Source: Sphingopyxis sp. QXT-31 (GTDB lineage: Bacteria > Pseudomonadota > Alphaproteobacteria > Sphingomonadales > Sphingomonadaceae). Taken from it: DNA of 64,000 bases. Positions 19,528 through 28,377 of this stretch are shown here, piece after piece. The stretch lies in contig NZ_CP019449.1 in NCBI RefSeq assembly GCF_001984035.1, forward strand, positions 3,718,501 through 3,782,500, read 5' to 3'. How positions within the stretch are numbered: position 1 is the first letter of the stretch; every line of letters starts with the position of its first letter. The position numbers were made by a program, and so were the translations under genes. The notes beneath the pieces are model-generated. The model had not been told where the DNA came from, made no database searches, and saw nothing but the letters and a program-made list of their open reading frames with translations.

Positions 19528-20391
19528 TTGCCCTATCAACCGCGCGTCGCGATCCTCGTCCCGGGGGCCGAATATTACGAGAAATGGCAGCCCGCCTTCG
19601 CGCGCAAGGCGCTGGCGCTCGCGGGCGCCGGGCTCGCGGTCGAGCAACGCGTGTGGGGCGACCCGGGCGACCTCAAGGGCTTCGACCTGATCCTGCCGCT
19701 CTTCGCCTGGGGCTATCAGCGCGACGTGCCCCGCTGGTACGCCTTGCTCGACCGGCTCGAGGCCGAGGAGTTGCCGGTGGTCAATCCGGTCGCGGTGCTG
19801 CGCTGGAACAGCGACAAGGCCTATCTCTCGCAGCTCGCGGCAAAGGGCGTCGCGGTGGTGCCGACGGTCGAGATCGCGGCGCTCGATGACGCCGGGTTGG
19901 CCGACGCGCGTGCGCGGCTCGGGGCTGATGAGGTGGTGATAAAGCCCGCGATCTCGGGCGGCGCCGACGGCACGCACCGCGTCGCGGCGGGCGTGGGCGT
20001 GCCCCCCGACGCGGTGGGCCAGCGGCGGCTGGTGCAGCCGCTGATGCCGGGCATCCTGACCGAGGGCGAATATTCGCTCTTCTTCTTCGACGGCCAGTTC
20101 AGCCACGCGATCGTCAAGCGCCCGGCGGCGGGCGATTTTCGCGTGCAGGAACAGTTCGGCGGGCGCGAGACCGCGTGGGACGCGAGCGCCGAAGCGCAGG
20201 CGCTCGCCGCCGCGGCGCTGGCGGCCGCGCCCGCGCCGCCCGTTTATGCGCGCGTCGATATGGTCGGCGATGCCGCGGGGGTGCTCCACATCATGGAGCT
20301 CGAACTGATCGAACCCTCGCTGTTCCTGCACTTCGCCGAGGACAAAGGCGCGGCCTTCGGGAAAGCCGTGGCGGGGGTGGCGGTGCGGTGA
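19528..20391 (+). CDS. ATP-grasp family protein
   Basis: This 287-residue protein of the RimK/DcsG-like ATP-grasp group has an N-terminal domain (VAILVPGAEYYEKWQ), a central ATP-binding segment (WNSDKAYLSQL, EVVIKPAISGGADGT at about 130-150, QPLMPGILTEGEYSLFFF) and the metal-binding end (YARVDMVG, IMELELIEPSLFL at about 250-270). The family ligates an acyl phosphate to an amine or thiol; the substrate here cannot be told. The start is TTG at 19528, supported by GGGAGA seven bases upstream; no ATG in frame is plausible. The ribosome binding site begins right at the edge of the paired palindrome, so that structure could affect translation. Confidence 0.82.
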   Translation: MPYQPRVAILVPGAEYYEKWQPAFARKALALAGAGLAVEQRVWGDPGDLKGFDLILPLFAWGYQRDVPRWYALLDRLEAEELPVVNPVAVLRWNSDKAYLSQLAAKGVAVVPTVEIAALDDAGLADARARLGADEVVIKPAISGGADGTHRVAAGVGVPPDAVGQRRLVQPLMPGILTEGEYSLFFFDGQFSHAIVKRPAAGDFRVQEQFGGRETAWDASAEAQALAAAALAAAPAPPVYARVDMVGDAAGVLHIMELELIEPSLFLHFAEDKGAAFGKAVAGVAVR

Positions 20392-20422
20392 ACGTCGCGA
20401 CCTGGACCCGGATCACGCTCCC

Positions 20423-20686
20423 TCATTCCTTCAAATAGCTGGCGACAAGCGCATTCGATTCATCGACCGTGAAGAAGCGATCGCAGTGCGGGCAGACATA
20501 AGCGTCGAGGCCGCTTGTCGATATCAAATAGCCAACGACTACTTCAAAATCGTCATGCCTAACCTGCTCGACGATCCGTTGTGCGAGCCGCTCGATTTCC
20601 TCATCGGGGATCAGGGTCGATCGGCACGGCGATGGGGCGAGAGTATCGCTAAACTGATGTCCGACAGGGCAACGAACTTGCGTCAT
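20423..20686 (-). CDS. Small hypothetical protein with Cys/His pairs
   Basis: This 87-residue protein has RCPVGHQF near the start and VCPHCDRFFTVDES near the end, which together could bind a metal ion, although the first pair is Cys/His rather than CxxC. No family is recognised. It is the last of three minus-strand genes (21253 to 20423). The surrounding DNA is less GC-rich than the rest of the window, one 60-base line falling to 43%. It may have been acquired recently. Coding is supported by an uninterrupted frame in low-GC DNA where chance frames are short. Confidence 0.55.
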   Translation of the reverse strand: MTQVRCPVGHQFSDTLAPSPCRSTLIPDEEIERLAQRIVEQVRHDDFEVVVGYLISTSGLDAYVCPHCDRFFTVDESNALVASYLKE

Positions 20687-20709
20687 TCAACGACTCCATG
20701 AAGAGCGGT

Positions 20710-21015
20710 TTATCGCTCGTGCCTGAACTGCCAGCTTCGGTCCTCCGCTGGTTTACCGTCGATCAGGAAATCGATGTCCACGCTGGCGGGATAGATGACC
20801 AGTTCGCGCTCATCGATGACCTGAACCTCGATGGCGGCTTCGGCGTCTCCGACGACGAGCGTCAGGCTTTCTTCCGGCTCCAGTTCGAAGCATTCGGGCC
20901 ATGGCTCGACCGACACATAGATCGGAAAACTGTTGCGGTTGGCGATGACGTGCCGCGTCGCTTCCCGATCGATGGGCGCCAGCTTTCCCTTTCGTCGAAA
21001 CGGATTCCACGCCAT
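20710..21015 (-). CDS. Hypothetical 101-residue protein
   Basis: MAWNPFRRKGKLAP is followed by a beta-rich stretch (NSFPIYVSVEPWPECFELEPEESLTLVV, IEVQVIDERELVIYPASVDIDFLIDG). No signal peptide, membrane segment or known motif is visible. Its start lies one base from the stop of the ribbon-helix-helix gene upstream, and the 87-residue gene follows after 23 bases, so the three are probably one transcript. The function is unknown. Confidence 0.6.
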   Translation of the reverse strand: MAWNPFRRKGKLAPIDREATRHVIANRNSFPIYVSVEPWPECFELEPEESLTLVVGDAEAAIEVQVIDERELVIYPASVDIDFLIDGKPAEDRSWQFRHER

Positions 21016-21016
21016 C

Positions 21017-21253
21017 TCACTCCTCCGTTCTGCCCCGCCACAACCACTGCCTAATCGCCGACGTCAAATTCGGCGGATCCTCCGCCTCCATCCGTTCGAC
21101 ATCGATCCGCGCCACCAGCGCGTTGATCGGCAGCGCCTGCCGCGCGGCTTCGGCTTCCAGCGCGTCCCAGAAGACCGGCTCGAGGCTGATCGAGGTCGGG
21201 TGGCCGGCGATCGTCACCGAGCGTTTGACCGGGGGGTGATAGGGGGCGGCCAT
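21017..21253 (-). CDS. Ribbon-helix-helix domain protein
   Basis: This 78-residue protein has the RHH_4-like layout of alphaproteobacteria: a short beta strand (KRSVTIAGHPTSISLEPVFW) followed by two helices (DALEAEAARQALPINALVARID and LTSAIRQWLWRG). Such proteins are presumed DNA binders or small adaptors. It is first of a three-gene minus-strand group. The divergent gene on its right begins at 21360, leaving about 100 bases for both promoters. Confidence 0.75.
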   Translation of the reverse strand: MAAPYHPPVKRSVTIAGHPTSISLEPVFWDALEAEAARQALPINALVARIDVERMEAEDPPNLTSAIRQWLWRGRTEE

Positions 21254-21359
21254 GACGAGAGCTTACCGCCTCCGCCCTTGAAGAGGTACGATTTATTTGG
21301 GGGTGACCGGGTTCCGGGCGGGGCCTAGATTATCGTCCGACGGACAAGGATCGAACGAC

Positions 21360-22109
21360 GTGACGACAGCCGGAATCCACGCCCTCACCGAAAAGGAGAA
21401 GGAGACGCTTCGCCTGCTGGTCAGCGGCTATGACGCCAAGTCGATGGCGCGCCACCTGGGGCTGTCGGTGCATACGGTCAACGAGCGATTGCGCGACGCG
21501 CGGCGCAAGCTCGCGGTATCGAGCAGCCGCGAGGCGGCGCGGCAACTGCGCGATATCGAGCATCGGGACCCCCAAATCCTCGGGGACAAGGCTTTGGGGG
21601 AAGCCGCCGCGGCCCCCGGCGTGGAACAACCGACGGCATCAGTCGAGGCGCGCCGCATGGGGCGGCGGTCCGGCTGGATAGCCGGAGGTTTGTTCATGTC
21701 CTTTGCTCTTGCCCTGCTCGCTTTCGCCTCAATGTCCGGAAGCGCCGATGCGCCCGCCGCGCCGCCCGCGACCGCCGCCGCCGACAGCCCCGCGGTCGCG
21801 GCGGCGCGCGATTGGTTTACGCTGGTCGACAAGGGCGACTGGAACGCCAGCTGGGAGGCGACCGGCCAGTCGTTCAGGGCCATGAATAGCGTCGAGACGT
21901 GGGCGCGCGTGGCAAGCCAGGTGCAGGGGCCGCTCGGCGCGGTGAAGGCGCGCACCCTGCTCAGCGAAGAAACCGTGCCGGCGCCGCCCTACGGCTACCA
22001 GCTGGTCAAGTTCCGCACCGACTATACGAACAAGCCGGGCGCAATCGAGACGCTGTCGCTGGTGCACGAAGGCGGGAGCTGGCGGGTTGTTGGGGTGACG
22101 GTGGAGTAG
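21360..22109 (+). CDS. Membrane-anchored LuxR-type HTH protein with DUF4019 domain
   Basis: The GTG start at 21360, with AAGGA upstream, gives 249 residues. An N-terminal LuxR/GerE helix-turn-helix covers about 8-65 (LTEKEKETLRLLVSGYDAKS, HTVNERLRDARRKL). A single membrane segment follows (GWIAGGLFMSFALALLAFAS, about 104-123). The C-terminal DUF4019 domain (ARDWFTLVDKGDWNASWEAT to GSWRVVGVTVE) would then be periplasmic. The DNA-binding domain stays in the cytoplasm, so the layout suggests a one-component transmembrane regulator. DUF4019 alone has no known function. It is followed by a family A palindrome. Confidence 0.85.
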   Translation: MTTAGIHALTEKEKETLRLLVSGYDAKSMARHLGLSVHTVNERLRDARRKLAVSSSREAARQLRDIEHRDPQILGDKALGEAAAAPGVEQPTASVEARRMGRRSGWIAGGLFMSFALALLAFASMSGSADAPAAPPATAAADSPAVAAARDWFTLVDKGDWNASWEATGQSFRAMNSVETWARVASQVQGPLGAVKARTLLSEETVPAPPYGYQLVKFRTDYTNKPGAIETLSLVHEGGSWRVVGVTVE

Positions 22110-22152
22110 GGGGTCTGGGGGCGGGTCTGGTCTCAGGAACCGTCCTCTCTTT

Positions 22153-22232
22153 CCGCTTGTGTCGAGCGAAGTCGAGACACCTTGGCTTGGCGCTATCCCG
22201 CAGGGTGTCTCGACTCCGCTCGACACGAACGG
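22153..22232. repeat. Dispersed palindromic element, family A (copy 2)
   Basis: Same two-arm structure as the element at 12868, with arms GTCGAGCGAAGTCGAGAC and its near-complement. It lies in the 304-base gap between the convergent DUF4019 and phaB genes. The remainder of that gap (about 22257-22400) holds further short GC-rich hairpins, such as GGCGGC at 22257-22262 pairing with 22272-22277, and nothing that looks coding. Confidence 0.85.
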
Positions 22233-22413
22233 ATTTTGTATTTTGGACGGAGCGTAGGCGGCGACGGCAAAGCCGCCGCCATGACGTTAGACGGGTTCGG
22301 CCGGCCTTGCGGGGCCGTCCGCCCCGCTGGCCGAGCCGGTGGCTGCCGCTTCGCGGCACCGGCGCCTAACGCGACGTTCGCTGCGCGAACGCCTTGTTAC
22401 GCGCCTGCCACCA

Positions 22414-23136
22414 TCAATACATATGCTGCCCCCCGTTAATCGACATCGTCGACCCCGTAACAAACCCCGCATCCTCGCTGCACAAAAACGCCACGCCGCG
22501 CGCGATCTCGTCGGCCTGGCCCAGACGCCCCACCGGGATCTTCGCGACGATCTTTTCCAGCACCGGGGCGGGGACCGCGGCGACCATGTCGGTGTCGATA
22601 TAGCCCGGCGCGATCGCGTTCACCGTGACGCCCTTCTTGGCGCCTTCCTGCGCCAGCGCCTTGGTGAAGCCGTGGATGCCCGATTTCGCCGCGGCATAAT
22701 TGACCTGGCCGTACTGGCCCGCCTGGCCGTTGATCGATCCGATGTTGACGATGCGGCCCCAGCCGCGCTCGACCATGCCGCCGAAGGTCGCCTTGGCCAT
22801 GTTGAAGCAGCCGCCGAGATTTACGCGCATCACATCGTCCCAGTCGCCATAGCTCATCCGCGCGAGCGTGCCGTCGCGGGTGATGCCGGCGTTGTTGACG
22901 ACGATGTCGATCGGGCCGAATTCTTCGGCGATCGCCGCGCACTGGTCGAGGCACGCCTGATGGTCGCCGACGTCCCATTTGCGCGCCGCGATGCCGGTGC
23001 GTTCGGTGAACGCGCGCGCCTTGTCGTCGTTGCCCGCATAATTGGCGACGACGGTGACGCCCTGTTCCTGAAGCTTGAGGCTGATCGCCTCGCCGATACC
23101 GCGGCTGCCGCCGGTGACGATTGCTACACGTGCCAT
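22414..23136 (-). CDS. phaB: Acetoacetyl-CoA reductase
   Basis: This 240-residue short-chain dehydrogenase has the NADP(H) motif TGGSRGIG (8-15), NNAG (81-84) and catalytic S134, Y147 and K151 in the YxxxK motif. Length and segments such as GITRDGTLARMSYGDWDDVM, NIGSINGQAGQYGQVNYAAA and PVGRLGQADEIARGV match PhaB/PhbB, which reduces acetoacetyl-CoA to (R)-3-hydroxybutyryl-CoA for polyhydroxyalkanoate synthesis. No phaA or phaC is next to it, so it stands alone here. A related FabG is the main alternative; the close match in the central region favours PhaB. Confidence 0.9.
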   Translation of the reverse strand: MARVAIVTGGSRGIGEAISLKLQEQGVTVVANYAGNDDKARAFTERTGIAARKWDVGDHQACLDQCAAIAEEFGPIDIVVNNAGITRDGTLARMSYGDWDDVMRVNLGGCFNMAKATFGGMVERGWGRIVNIGSINGQAGQYGQVNYAAAKSGIHGFTKALAQEGAKKGVTVNAIAPGYIDTDMVAAVPAPVLEKIVAKIPVGRLGQADEIARGVAFLCSEDAGFVTGSTMSINGGQHMY

Positions 23137-23229
23137 ATTCTATGCTCTCCCAATGGGCCTGTTTGCCCCTGATTAGGTCGCGCGGGAGAGGCTCGCAAGT
23201 TTACCGTTACGTCAAGCGCATAGCTATTT

Positions 23230-24981
23230 TCAGTTGCTCACCTGGACGATCGGGCGGTCCCAGCGCCCGGCGGCGAGGTCGGCCTTGCGCATCGTCAGCA
23301 CCAGATGGTCGACGTCGCCGAACATCCAGCTCATCAGCCCGCTGGTCGGCAGCTCGAGCAGGGTCGCGTGACTCTCCTCGTCATAATCGTGGACATAGCG
23401 GAAGGGGATATGCCCGATGCTCGGCATCTCGCGCGCCGCCAGTTCCTGCGCATAAGGTTCGAACACCGCGCGCGCGGCGTCGGACAGCGCATCGGGGTCC
23501 GCGGCATAGGCGTGCTTCGCATGGTCGAACCAGATGCTGTGATAGTCGTGGACCCACAAAGGCGCATCGGGATGATGCTGGGTCAGCGGCAGCGTCAGGC
23601 TCTCGATCAGCTCGGCGCCGGGGCGCCCCGCGGGGTCGGGCTTGCGCAGCACCTTGACCCAGGTGATCGCCTGCAGCGCTTCCATCACCGCGGCGGCGTC
23701 GGTCGCGGTGAAGGCCATTCTGGTCGCGCTCTCGCGGACGATGTCGATGATCTCCTCGGCGCGGAAGCGCGCGACATGATTGGCGGCGCGTGCAGCGGCG
23801 GCGGCATCGTGCAACTCCTGCAGCGCGGCGCGCATATTGACCAGGCCCTCGCGGCCGAGCGGGTCCTTTTCGCCGTCGTCGTGCTTGACCAGGCGGCGCT
23901 CGACGCTCGCGAGCTGCGTGTCGATCGGCGAGGGGCCCTCGACCTCCTTCCAGTAACGTTCGATGCGCATCGCGAGGATCTCGACCATCGCCAGCATCGA
24001 GGGCCAGTCGAAGGGGTGAAAGGCGGGGTCGGCGATATCGTAGCCGAGACGATAGAGGCGGAAGCCGGGCCCGTCGCCGTCCTCGCCATCCGCCTGGCGC
24101 GGGTCGGCGTCGCCGGGGCGCACCGCGACCAGGTCGACGGGCCATTCGGGAAAAGCGGCGCGCGCGAAGGGCATCAGGTCGCCGAAGCGTAGCCCGCCGT
24201 GCGGCGCGAAGAAGCTGCCGCCGGGGTCGAGCGGGTGCGGCGGTTCGACCGGCTCGCCCGCCTCATGGACATGGACCAGCGCGGCGTCGCCGTCGCGCGG
24301 GTGGATGAAGAGCGCCAGGCTGCCGCGGCGCGGGCCGAGCCCGTCCCATATGCCGGCCGGCAGGTCGGCGCAGGCGATCTGCGCGATGAACTGGCCGGGG
24401 ACCTCGCGGATCTGCGGCCAGGCCGCGCCGGGGTCGAGCCGCGGGCGGCCGCCGAGCCAGCTGGTCCGCGCCTCGTCGGTGCGCGGCGGAATCTGCGGCG
24501 CCAGGCGGACCGCGACGGGCTCGGTGCCGCGGCGTTCGATCAGATCGGCCTCATGCTCGACCTGCGCGACCATCGATTCGAGCATCTGCGTGACCATCGC
24601 GCGGTCGGCTTCGGTCGGCTCGGCGGGCACCGGGGGCAGCGGGTCGCGTTCGTCGACGAGCACATCGGCGTGGGCCGCAGCGGGCGCCTCCACGGACGCG
24701 TCGAACGCGCTTTCGGTGGCGGGTTCGAGCGGCGCGCGGCCGCTGACGCGCGCGAGGCGCGAGGCGGAGATCTCGACCGGCTCCTCGGCGATGCGTTCGC
24801 GCGCGCGGTCGCGGCGCGGCAGGCTGGGCAGGCGGCTTTCGCGCGGCGCGCCGGGAACGCGCGGGGCTTTCGGCGCCTTGGGTGCCACGGGGCCACGGCG
24901 GCGCCAGACAAAATAGACGATGAGTAGGTAGGCGAGCGTACCGCCCCCCAGCATCAGCATCGCCGATTGCACCTGACTCAT
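23230..24981 (-). CDS. Membrane-anchored DUF1963 (YwqG-like) protein
   Basis: This 583-residue protein begins with one membrane segment (MLMLGGGTLAYLLIVYFVWR), then a basic Pro/Arg-rich and acidic linker up to about residue 165. A DUF1963 domain follows: TSWLGGRPRLDPGAAWP, PGQFIAQIACADLP and GSLALFIHP are its hallmark pieces. The remaining C-terminal half (about 300-583) is helical with no motif I recognise. DUF1963 proteins are of unknown function. It is monocistronic, followed on the same strand by hemH after a small gap. Confidence 0.75.
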   Translation of the reverse strand: MSQVQSAMLMLGGGTLAYLLIVYFVWRRRGPVAPKAPKAPRVPGAPRESRLPSLPRRDRARERIAEEPVEISASRLARVSGRAPLEPATESAFDASVEAPAAAHADVLVDERDPLPPVPAEPTEADRAMVTQMLESMVAQVEHEADLIERRGTEPVAVRLAPQIPPRTDEARTSWLGGRPRLDPGAAWPQIREVPGQFIAQIACADLPAGIWDGLGPRRGSLALFIHPRDGDAALVHVHEAGEPVEPPHPLDPGGSFFAPHGGLRFGDLMPFARAAFPEWPVDLVAVRPGDADPRQADGEDGDGPGFRLYRLGYDIADPAFHPFDWPSMLAMVEILAMRIERYWKEVEGPSPIDTQLASVERRLVKHDDGEKDPLGREGLVNMRAALQELHDAAAAARAANHVARFRAEEIIDIVRESATRMAFTATDAAAVMEALQAITWVKVLRKPDPAGRPGAELIESLTLPLTQHHPDAPLWVHDYHSIWFDHAKHAYAADPDALSDAARAVFEPYAQELAAREMPSIGHIPFRYVHDYDEESHATLLELPTSGLMSWMFGDVDHLVLTMRKADLAAGRWDRPIVQVSN

Positions 24982-25051
24982 CGCGGACCTCCTGGAGACT
25001 CGCGGAGCAGCCTAGGGGAATAGGTTAAACAGGAGGTAAGCGATGCCCCGC

Positions 25052-26047
25052 TCAGGCCCAGCCGGCGAGTTCGCGGCGGATCAGGGCTTCGAGCATCGCG
25101 AGCCCGGGGGCGCTGTCGTTGAGGCAGGGGATGTAGGCGAAATCTGTGCCCCCCGCGGCTTCATATTGCTCCTTGCCGCGGATCGCGAGTTCCTCGAGCG
25201 TTTCGAGACAGTCGGCGGCGAAGCCCGGTGCGAAGATCGCGACCTTTTTTCCCTCGCTGCCCAGCCGTTCGAGCACCGCGTCGGTCGCGGGTTCGAGCCA
25301 TTTGGCGCGGCCGAAGCGCGACTGGAAGGCGACCTCGACCGGCCGTCCCAGCGCTTCCGAAAGCAGGCGCGCGGTCTTCCGGCACTGGCAATGATAGGGA
25401 TCGCCCAGGTGAAGCGTCCGCTCGGGCATGCCGTGGAAGCTGGCGAGCAGCACGTCGGGCGCGAAATCGAGCGCGGCAAGGCCGGTTTCGACCGAGGCAT
25501 TGAGCGCGGCGATATAATGGGTGTCGTCGGCGTAGGGCGGCAGGAACCGCAGCGCCGGCTGCCAGCGCAATGTGGCGAGATGCGCGTTCACCGCGTCGGT
25601 CACCGTCGCGGTCGTCGCGCCGCAATATTGCGGATAGAGCGGCGCGACCAGGATGCGGCGGCAGCCTGCGGCAAACATCGCATCGAGCGTCGCGGGAATC
25701 GCGGGCCGGCCATAACGCATCGCATGCTCGACGCGCACGCCCTCGCCGAGCGCCGCCTGCAGCGCAGCTGCCTGGCGCCGCGTGATTGCGGCAAGCGGCG
25801 AGCCTTCTTCGGTCCACACCTGGCTGTACGCATGCGCCGACTTTTTCGGCCGGGTGGTCAGGATGATCCCGCGCAGGATCGGCTGCCACAGGATTTGCGG
25901 GATTTCGACGACGCGGCGGTCGGACAGGAACTCGGCGAGGTAGCGGCGCACCGAGCGTGCGTCGGGGGCATCGGGGGTGCCAAGGTTGACCAGCAGCACG
26001 CCGACGCGCGGCGGTGCAATGGTGGGGTGGTCGGCGGGCCGGGTCAT
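25052..26047 (-). CDS. hemH: Ferrochelatase
   Basis: This 331-residue HemH begins VGVLLVNLGTPDAPDARSVR. It continues with FLSDRRVVEIP, the LYPQYCGATTATV segment, the active-site FHGMPERT with its conserved His, and the region around FAPGFAADCLETLEEL with the second conserved acidic site. It inserts Fe2+ into protoporphyrin IX in the last step of protohaem synthesis. The ATG overlaps the stop of the upstream molybdenum hydroxylase gene by four bases, so the two are translationally coupled, though no functional link is evident. Confidence 0.95.
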   Translation of the reverse strand: MTRPADHPTIAPPRVGVLLVNLGTPDAPDARSVRRYLAEFLSDRRVVEIPQILWQPILRGIILTTRPKKSAHAYSQVWTEEGSPLAAITRRQAAALQAALGEGVRVEHAMRYGRPAIPATLDAMFAAGCRRILVAPLYPQYCGATTATVTDAVNAHLATLRWQPALRFLPPYADDTHYIAALNASVETGLAALDFAPDVLLASFHGMPERTLHLGDPYHCQCRKTARLLSEALGRPVEVAFQSRFGRAKWLEPATDAVLERLGSEGKKVAIFAPGFAADCLETLEELAIRGKEQYEAAGGTDFAYIPCLNDSAPGLAMLEALIRRELAGWA

Positions 26048-28332
26048 GCGCGTTCGGGGCTCAGCGGGATGCGGCGGATGCGGCGCCCCGTCGCGGCGTA
26101 GAGCGCGTTGGCGATCGCGGGGGCGACGACGGGCACGCCGATCTCGCCCAGCCCGCCGGGGTCGCGGTCGCTCTCGACGAACTCGACGACGATCTCGGGC
26201 GACTGCGCCAGCCGCGGCAGCCCGAGCTGGCCCAGCTTGCGCGCGGTCGCGACCCCGCCCTTATAGTCGGTGGTTGCACCCACCGCGGCGGCGAGGCCGA
26301 AGATCAGCCCGCCCTCGACCTGCTGGCGCGCGATCGCCGGATTGACCAGCCGCCCGGCGTCGACAACCGCGACCAATTGCTCGACCTGCAGCCCCTCGCC
26401 GCTCGGCCGCGCGGTCGCCATCAGCGCGATATGGCTGCCGCGCATGCTGTGGCAGGCGAGCCCCTGCCCGGATCCCGAGAGCATGCCCTCCCACCCGCCG
26501 ATGCTCGTCGCGGTCAGCAGGCAGCGCGCGAGCAGCGGCTGCTGCCCCAGCATCGCCATGCGGTACGAGAGCGCGTCGAGCCCCGCCTTCGCCGCCATCT
26601 CGTCGACGAAGCTTTCGGTGAAAAAGGCGGTGTAGCTGTCGGCATTGCCGCGCCAGCGCCCGGTCGGCAGCCCGATATCGGCGGGGCAATGATCGACCGC
26701 AAGATGCGGGATGGCATAGCCGTTCGCCGCGCCCTCGACCGCGGCGGCGTCGGACGCGCCCGCCGCGGCGCGCTGCGCGGCGTCGGGGGCTTTATGCTCG
26801 AACAGGCGCTCGCGCACCTCGTGCGTCGTCGGCGGCACCGCGATGCGCGCGACGAGCGCGTCGATGCCGCCCGCGGCGTTCAGCGTCGCGACCATCCGCG
26901 CGCGGGCCGGCGGGCGGGGGATGTCGCGCATGATCTCCTCGGCGCGCGACCAGGCGAGCTGGACGGGGCGCTTGATCGTCCGCGCAATCAGCGCCGCCTG
27001 CACCGCGACATCGTGGTTCAGGCAGGCGTCGAACGATCCCCCCGCCATCATCGGGAAGAGCGTGATGTCATTCTCCGAAAGCCCCGTCGCCGCGGCGATC
27101 GCGGCGCGGCACTGCGCGGGCGCCTGCGTCGCGGTCCATACGCGCAGCCGCGCGCCGTCGGGCGCCGCGGTCGCGGTGCGCGTCTCGATCGGCGCGTGGA
27201 GCGCGGGGGCGACGGCGTAAGTCGCGCCGATACTCGCGCGGCCCTCCATCGCCTCGCTCGGGTCGCCGCGCTTGACGATGCGGTGGCCGTCGGCCTTGAG
27301 CGCGGCCTTCAGCGCCTTATCGATGCCGTCCGAGCCGATCGGCGGGCCCGCGGTCTCGAACACCGGCGCGAATTTGTCGAGCGCGCGGTTCGCCGCCCAC
27401 CAGTTGCGCGCGACCGCGGCGACCCAATGCTCCTGCTCGACGACATAGAGCATGCCGGGCGAGGCGAGTCCCGCCTTTTTGTCGATGCTCTTCAGCCGCG
27501 TCGCGCCCAGCGGCCCCTGGCGGATCGAGGCGAAGACCATGTCGGGCAGGCGGATGTCGCCGGCATAATTGGCCGACCCGTCGACCTTCGCGGGCAGGTC
27601 GAGGCGGATGAGGTCCTGGCCATAGAGCGGGTCGGCGCTGGCGGCGCGATAGACGGGCGCGGCGGGCGGTTCGAGCAGCGCCGCGGCGGCGGCGACCTCG
27701 GCGAAGCGCAATTTCTTTGCGCCCAAAGTGACGAAGCCGTTCGCGGTGTCGCATTGCTGCCAGTCGGCGTCCCAGCGCCGCGCCGCCGCCATCATCAGCA
27801 GCGCGCGCGCCTGCGCCGCGGCGTCGCGGCACGGGCGCTCGAACATGCGCACCGACGACGAATTGGCGGTGAGCATCACCGCATGGCGCACCGCCCATTC
27901 GCGCCGCGCCCAGCTGCGCACGTCGGCGACGGCATCGGGCATCATCGAGCGCGGGGTGAAGGTCGCGCTGTCCTCGTCGACCAGCAGCGTGTTGGTATAG
28001 AGCGGGCTGATCGGCGCGGTTTCGACCGCGATCGTGCGCCAGTCGGCGCCGAGTTCGTCGGCGATGATCTGCGGCAGCAGGGTGGTGACGCCCTGCCCCA
28101 TCTCGCATTGCGGGACGATCACGCTGACATGGCCGTCGTCGCCGATCTTCAAAAAGGCGTTGAAGATATGCTCGTCGGGCGCGGCGGTCAGATTCGGCGC
28201 ATAGTCGCGCGGCCAGATGCTCCACGCCAGCGCCAGCCCCCCCGCGGCGGTCGCGCCGACGAGCAGCGAGCGGCGGCTGATATGCGGCAAGCGCCGCTTC
28301 TTCGTGTCGATGCTGTCGCGAATGCCCGCCAT
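26044..28332 (-). CDS. Isoquinoline 1-oxidoreductase beta subunit-type molybdenum hydroxylase (IorB-like)
   Basis: From the ATG at 28332 the protein has 762 residues. It opens with a twin-arginine signal (ISRRSLLVGATAAGGLALAW, about 17-36), so it is exported folded with its cofactor. The body has the xanthine dehydrogenase-family molybdopterin pattern seen in IorB proteins: IVPQCEMGQGVTTLLPQIIA, the repeated domain with TATQAPAQCRAAIAAATGL, MAGGSFDACLNHDVAVQAAL and the terminal EIGVPVVAPAIANALYAATG with its conserved Glu. These enzymes hydroxylate N-heterocycles or aldehydes and normally pair with a small 2Fe-2S subunit (IorA). None is encoded within several kilobases on either side, so the partner must be elsewhere. 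Confidence 0.88.
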   Translation of the reverse strand: MAGIRDSIDTKKRRLPHISRRSLLVGATAAGGLALAWSIWPRDYAPNLTAAPDEHIFNAFLKIGDDGHVSVIVPQCEMGQGVTTLLPQIIADELGADWRTIAVETAPISPLYTNTLLVDEDSATFTPRSMMPDAVADVRSWARREWAVRHAVMLTANSSSVRMFERPCRDAAAQARALLMMAAARRWDADWQQCDTANGFVTLGAKKLRFAEVAAAAALLEPPAAPVYRAASADPLYGQDLIRLDLPAKVDGSANYAGDIRLPDMVFASIRQGPLGATRLKSIDKKAGLASPGMLYVVEQEHWVAAVARNWWAANRALDKFAPVFETAGPPIGSDGIDKALKAALKADGHRIVKRGDPSEAMEGRASIGATYAVAPALHAPIETRTATAAPDGARLRVWTATQAPAQCRAAIAAATGLSENDITLFPMMAGGSFDACLNHDVAVQAALIARTIKRPVQLAWSRAEEIMRDIPRPPARARMVATLNAAGGIDALVARIAVPPTTHEVRERLFEHKAPDAAQRAAAGASDAAAVEGAANGYAIPHLAVDHCPADIGLPTGRWRGNADSYTAFFTESFVDEMAAKAGLDALSYRMAMLGQQPLLARCLLTATSIGGWEGMLSGSGQGLACHSMRGSHIALMATARPSGEGLQVEQLVAVVDAGRLVNPAIARQQVEGGLIFGLAAAVGATTDYKGGVATARKLGQLGLPRLAQSPEIVVEFVESDRDPGGLGEIGVPVVAPAIANALYAATGRRIRRIPLSPERA

Positions 28333-28377
28333 CGGGGATGCTGATAGGCGGGGCGAGTCGGCGAGGCAAAGGCTTAT

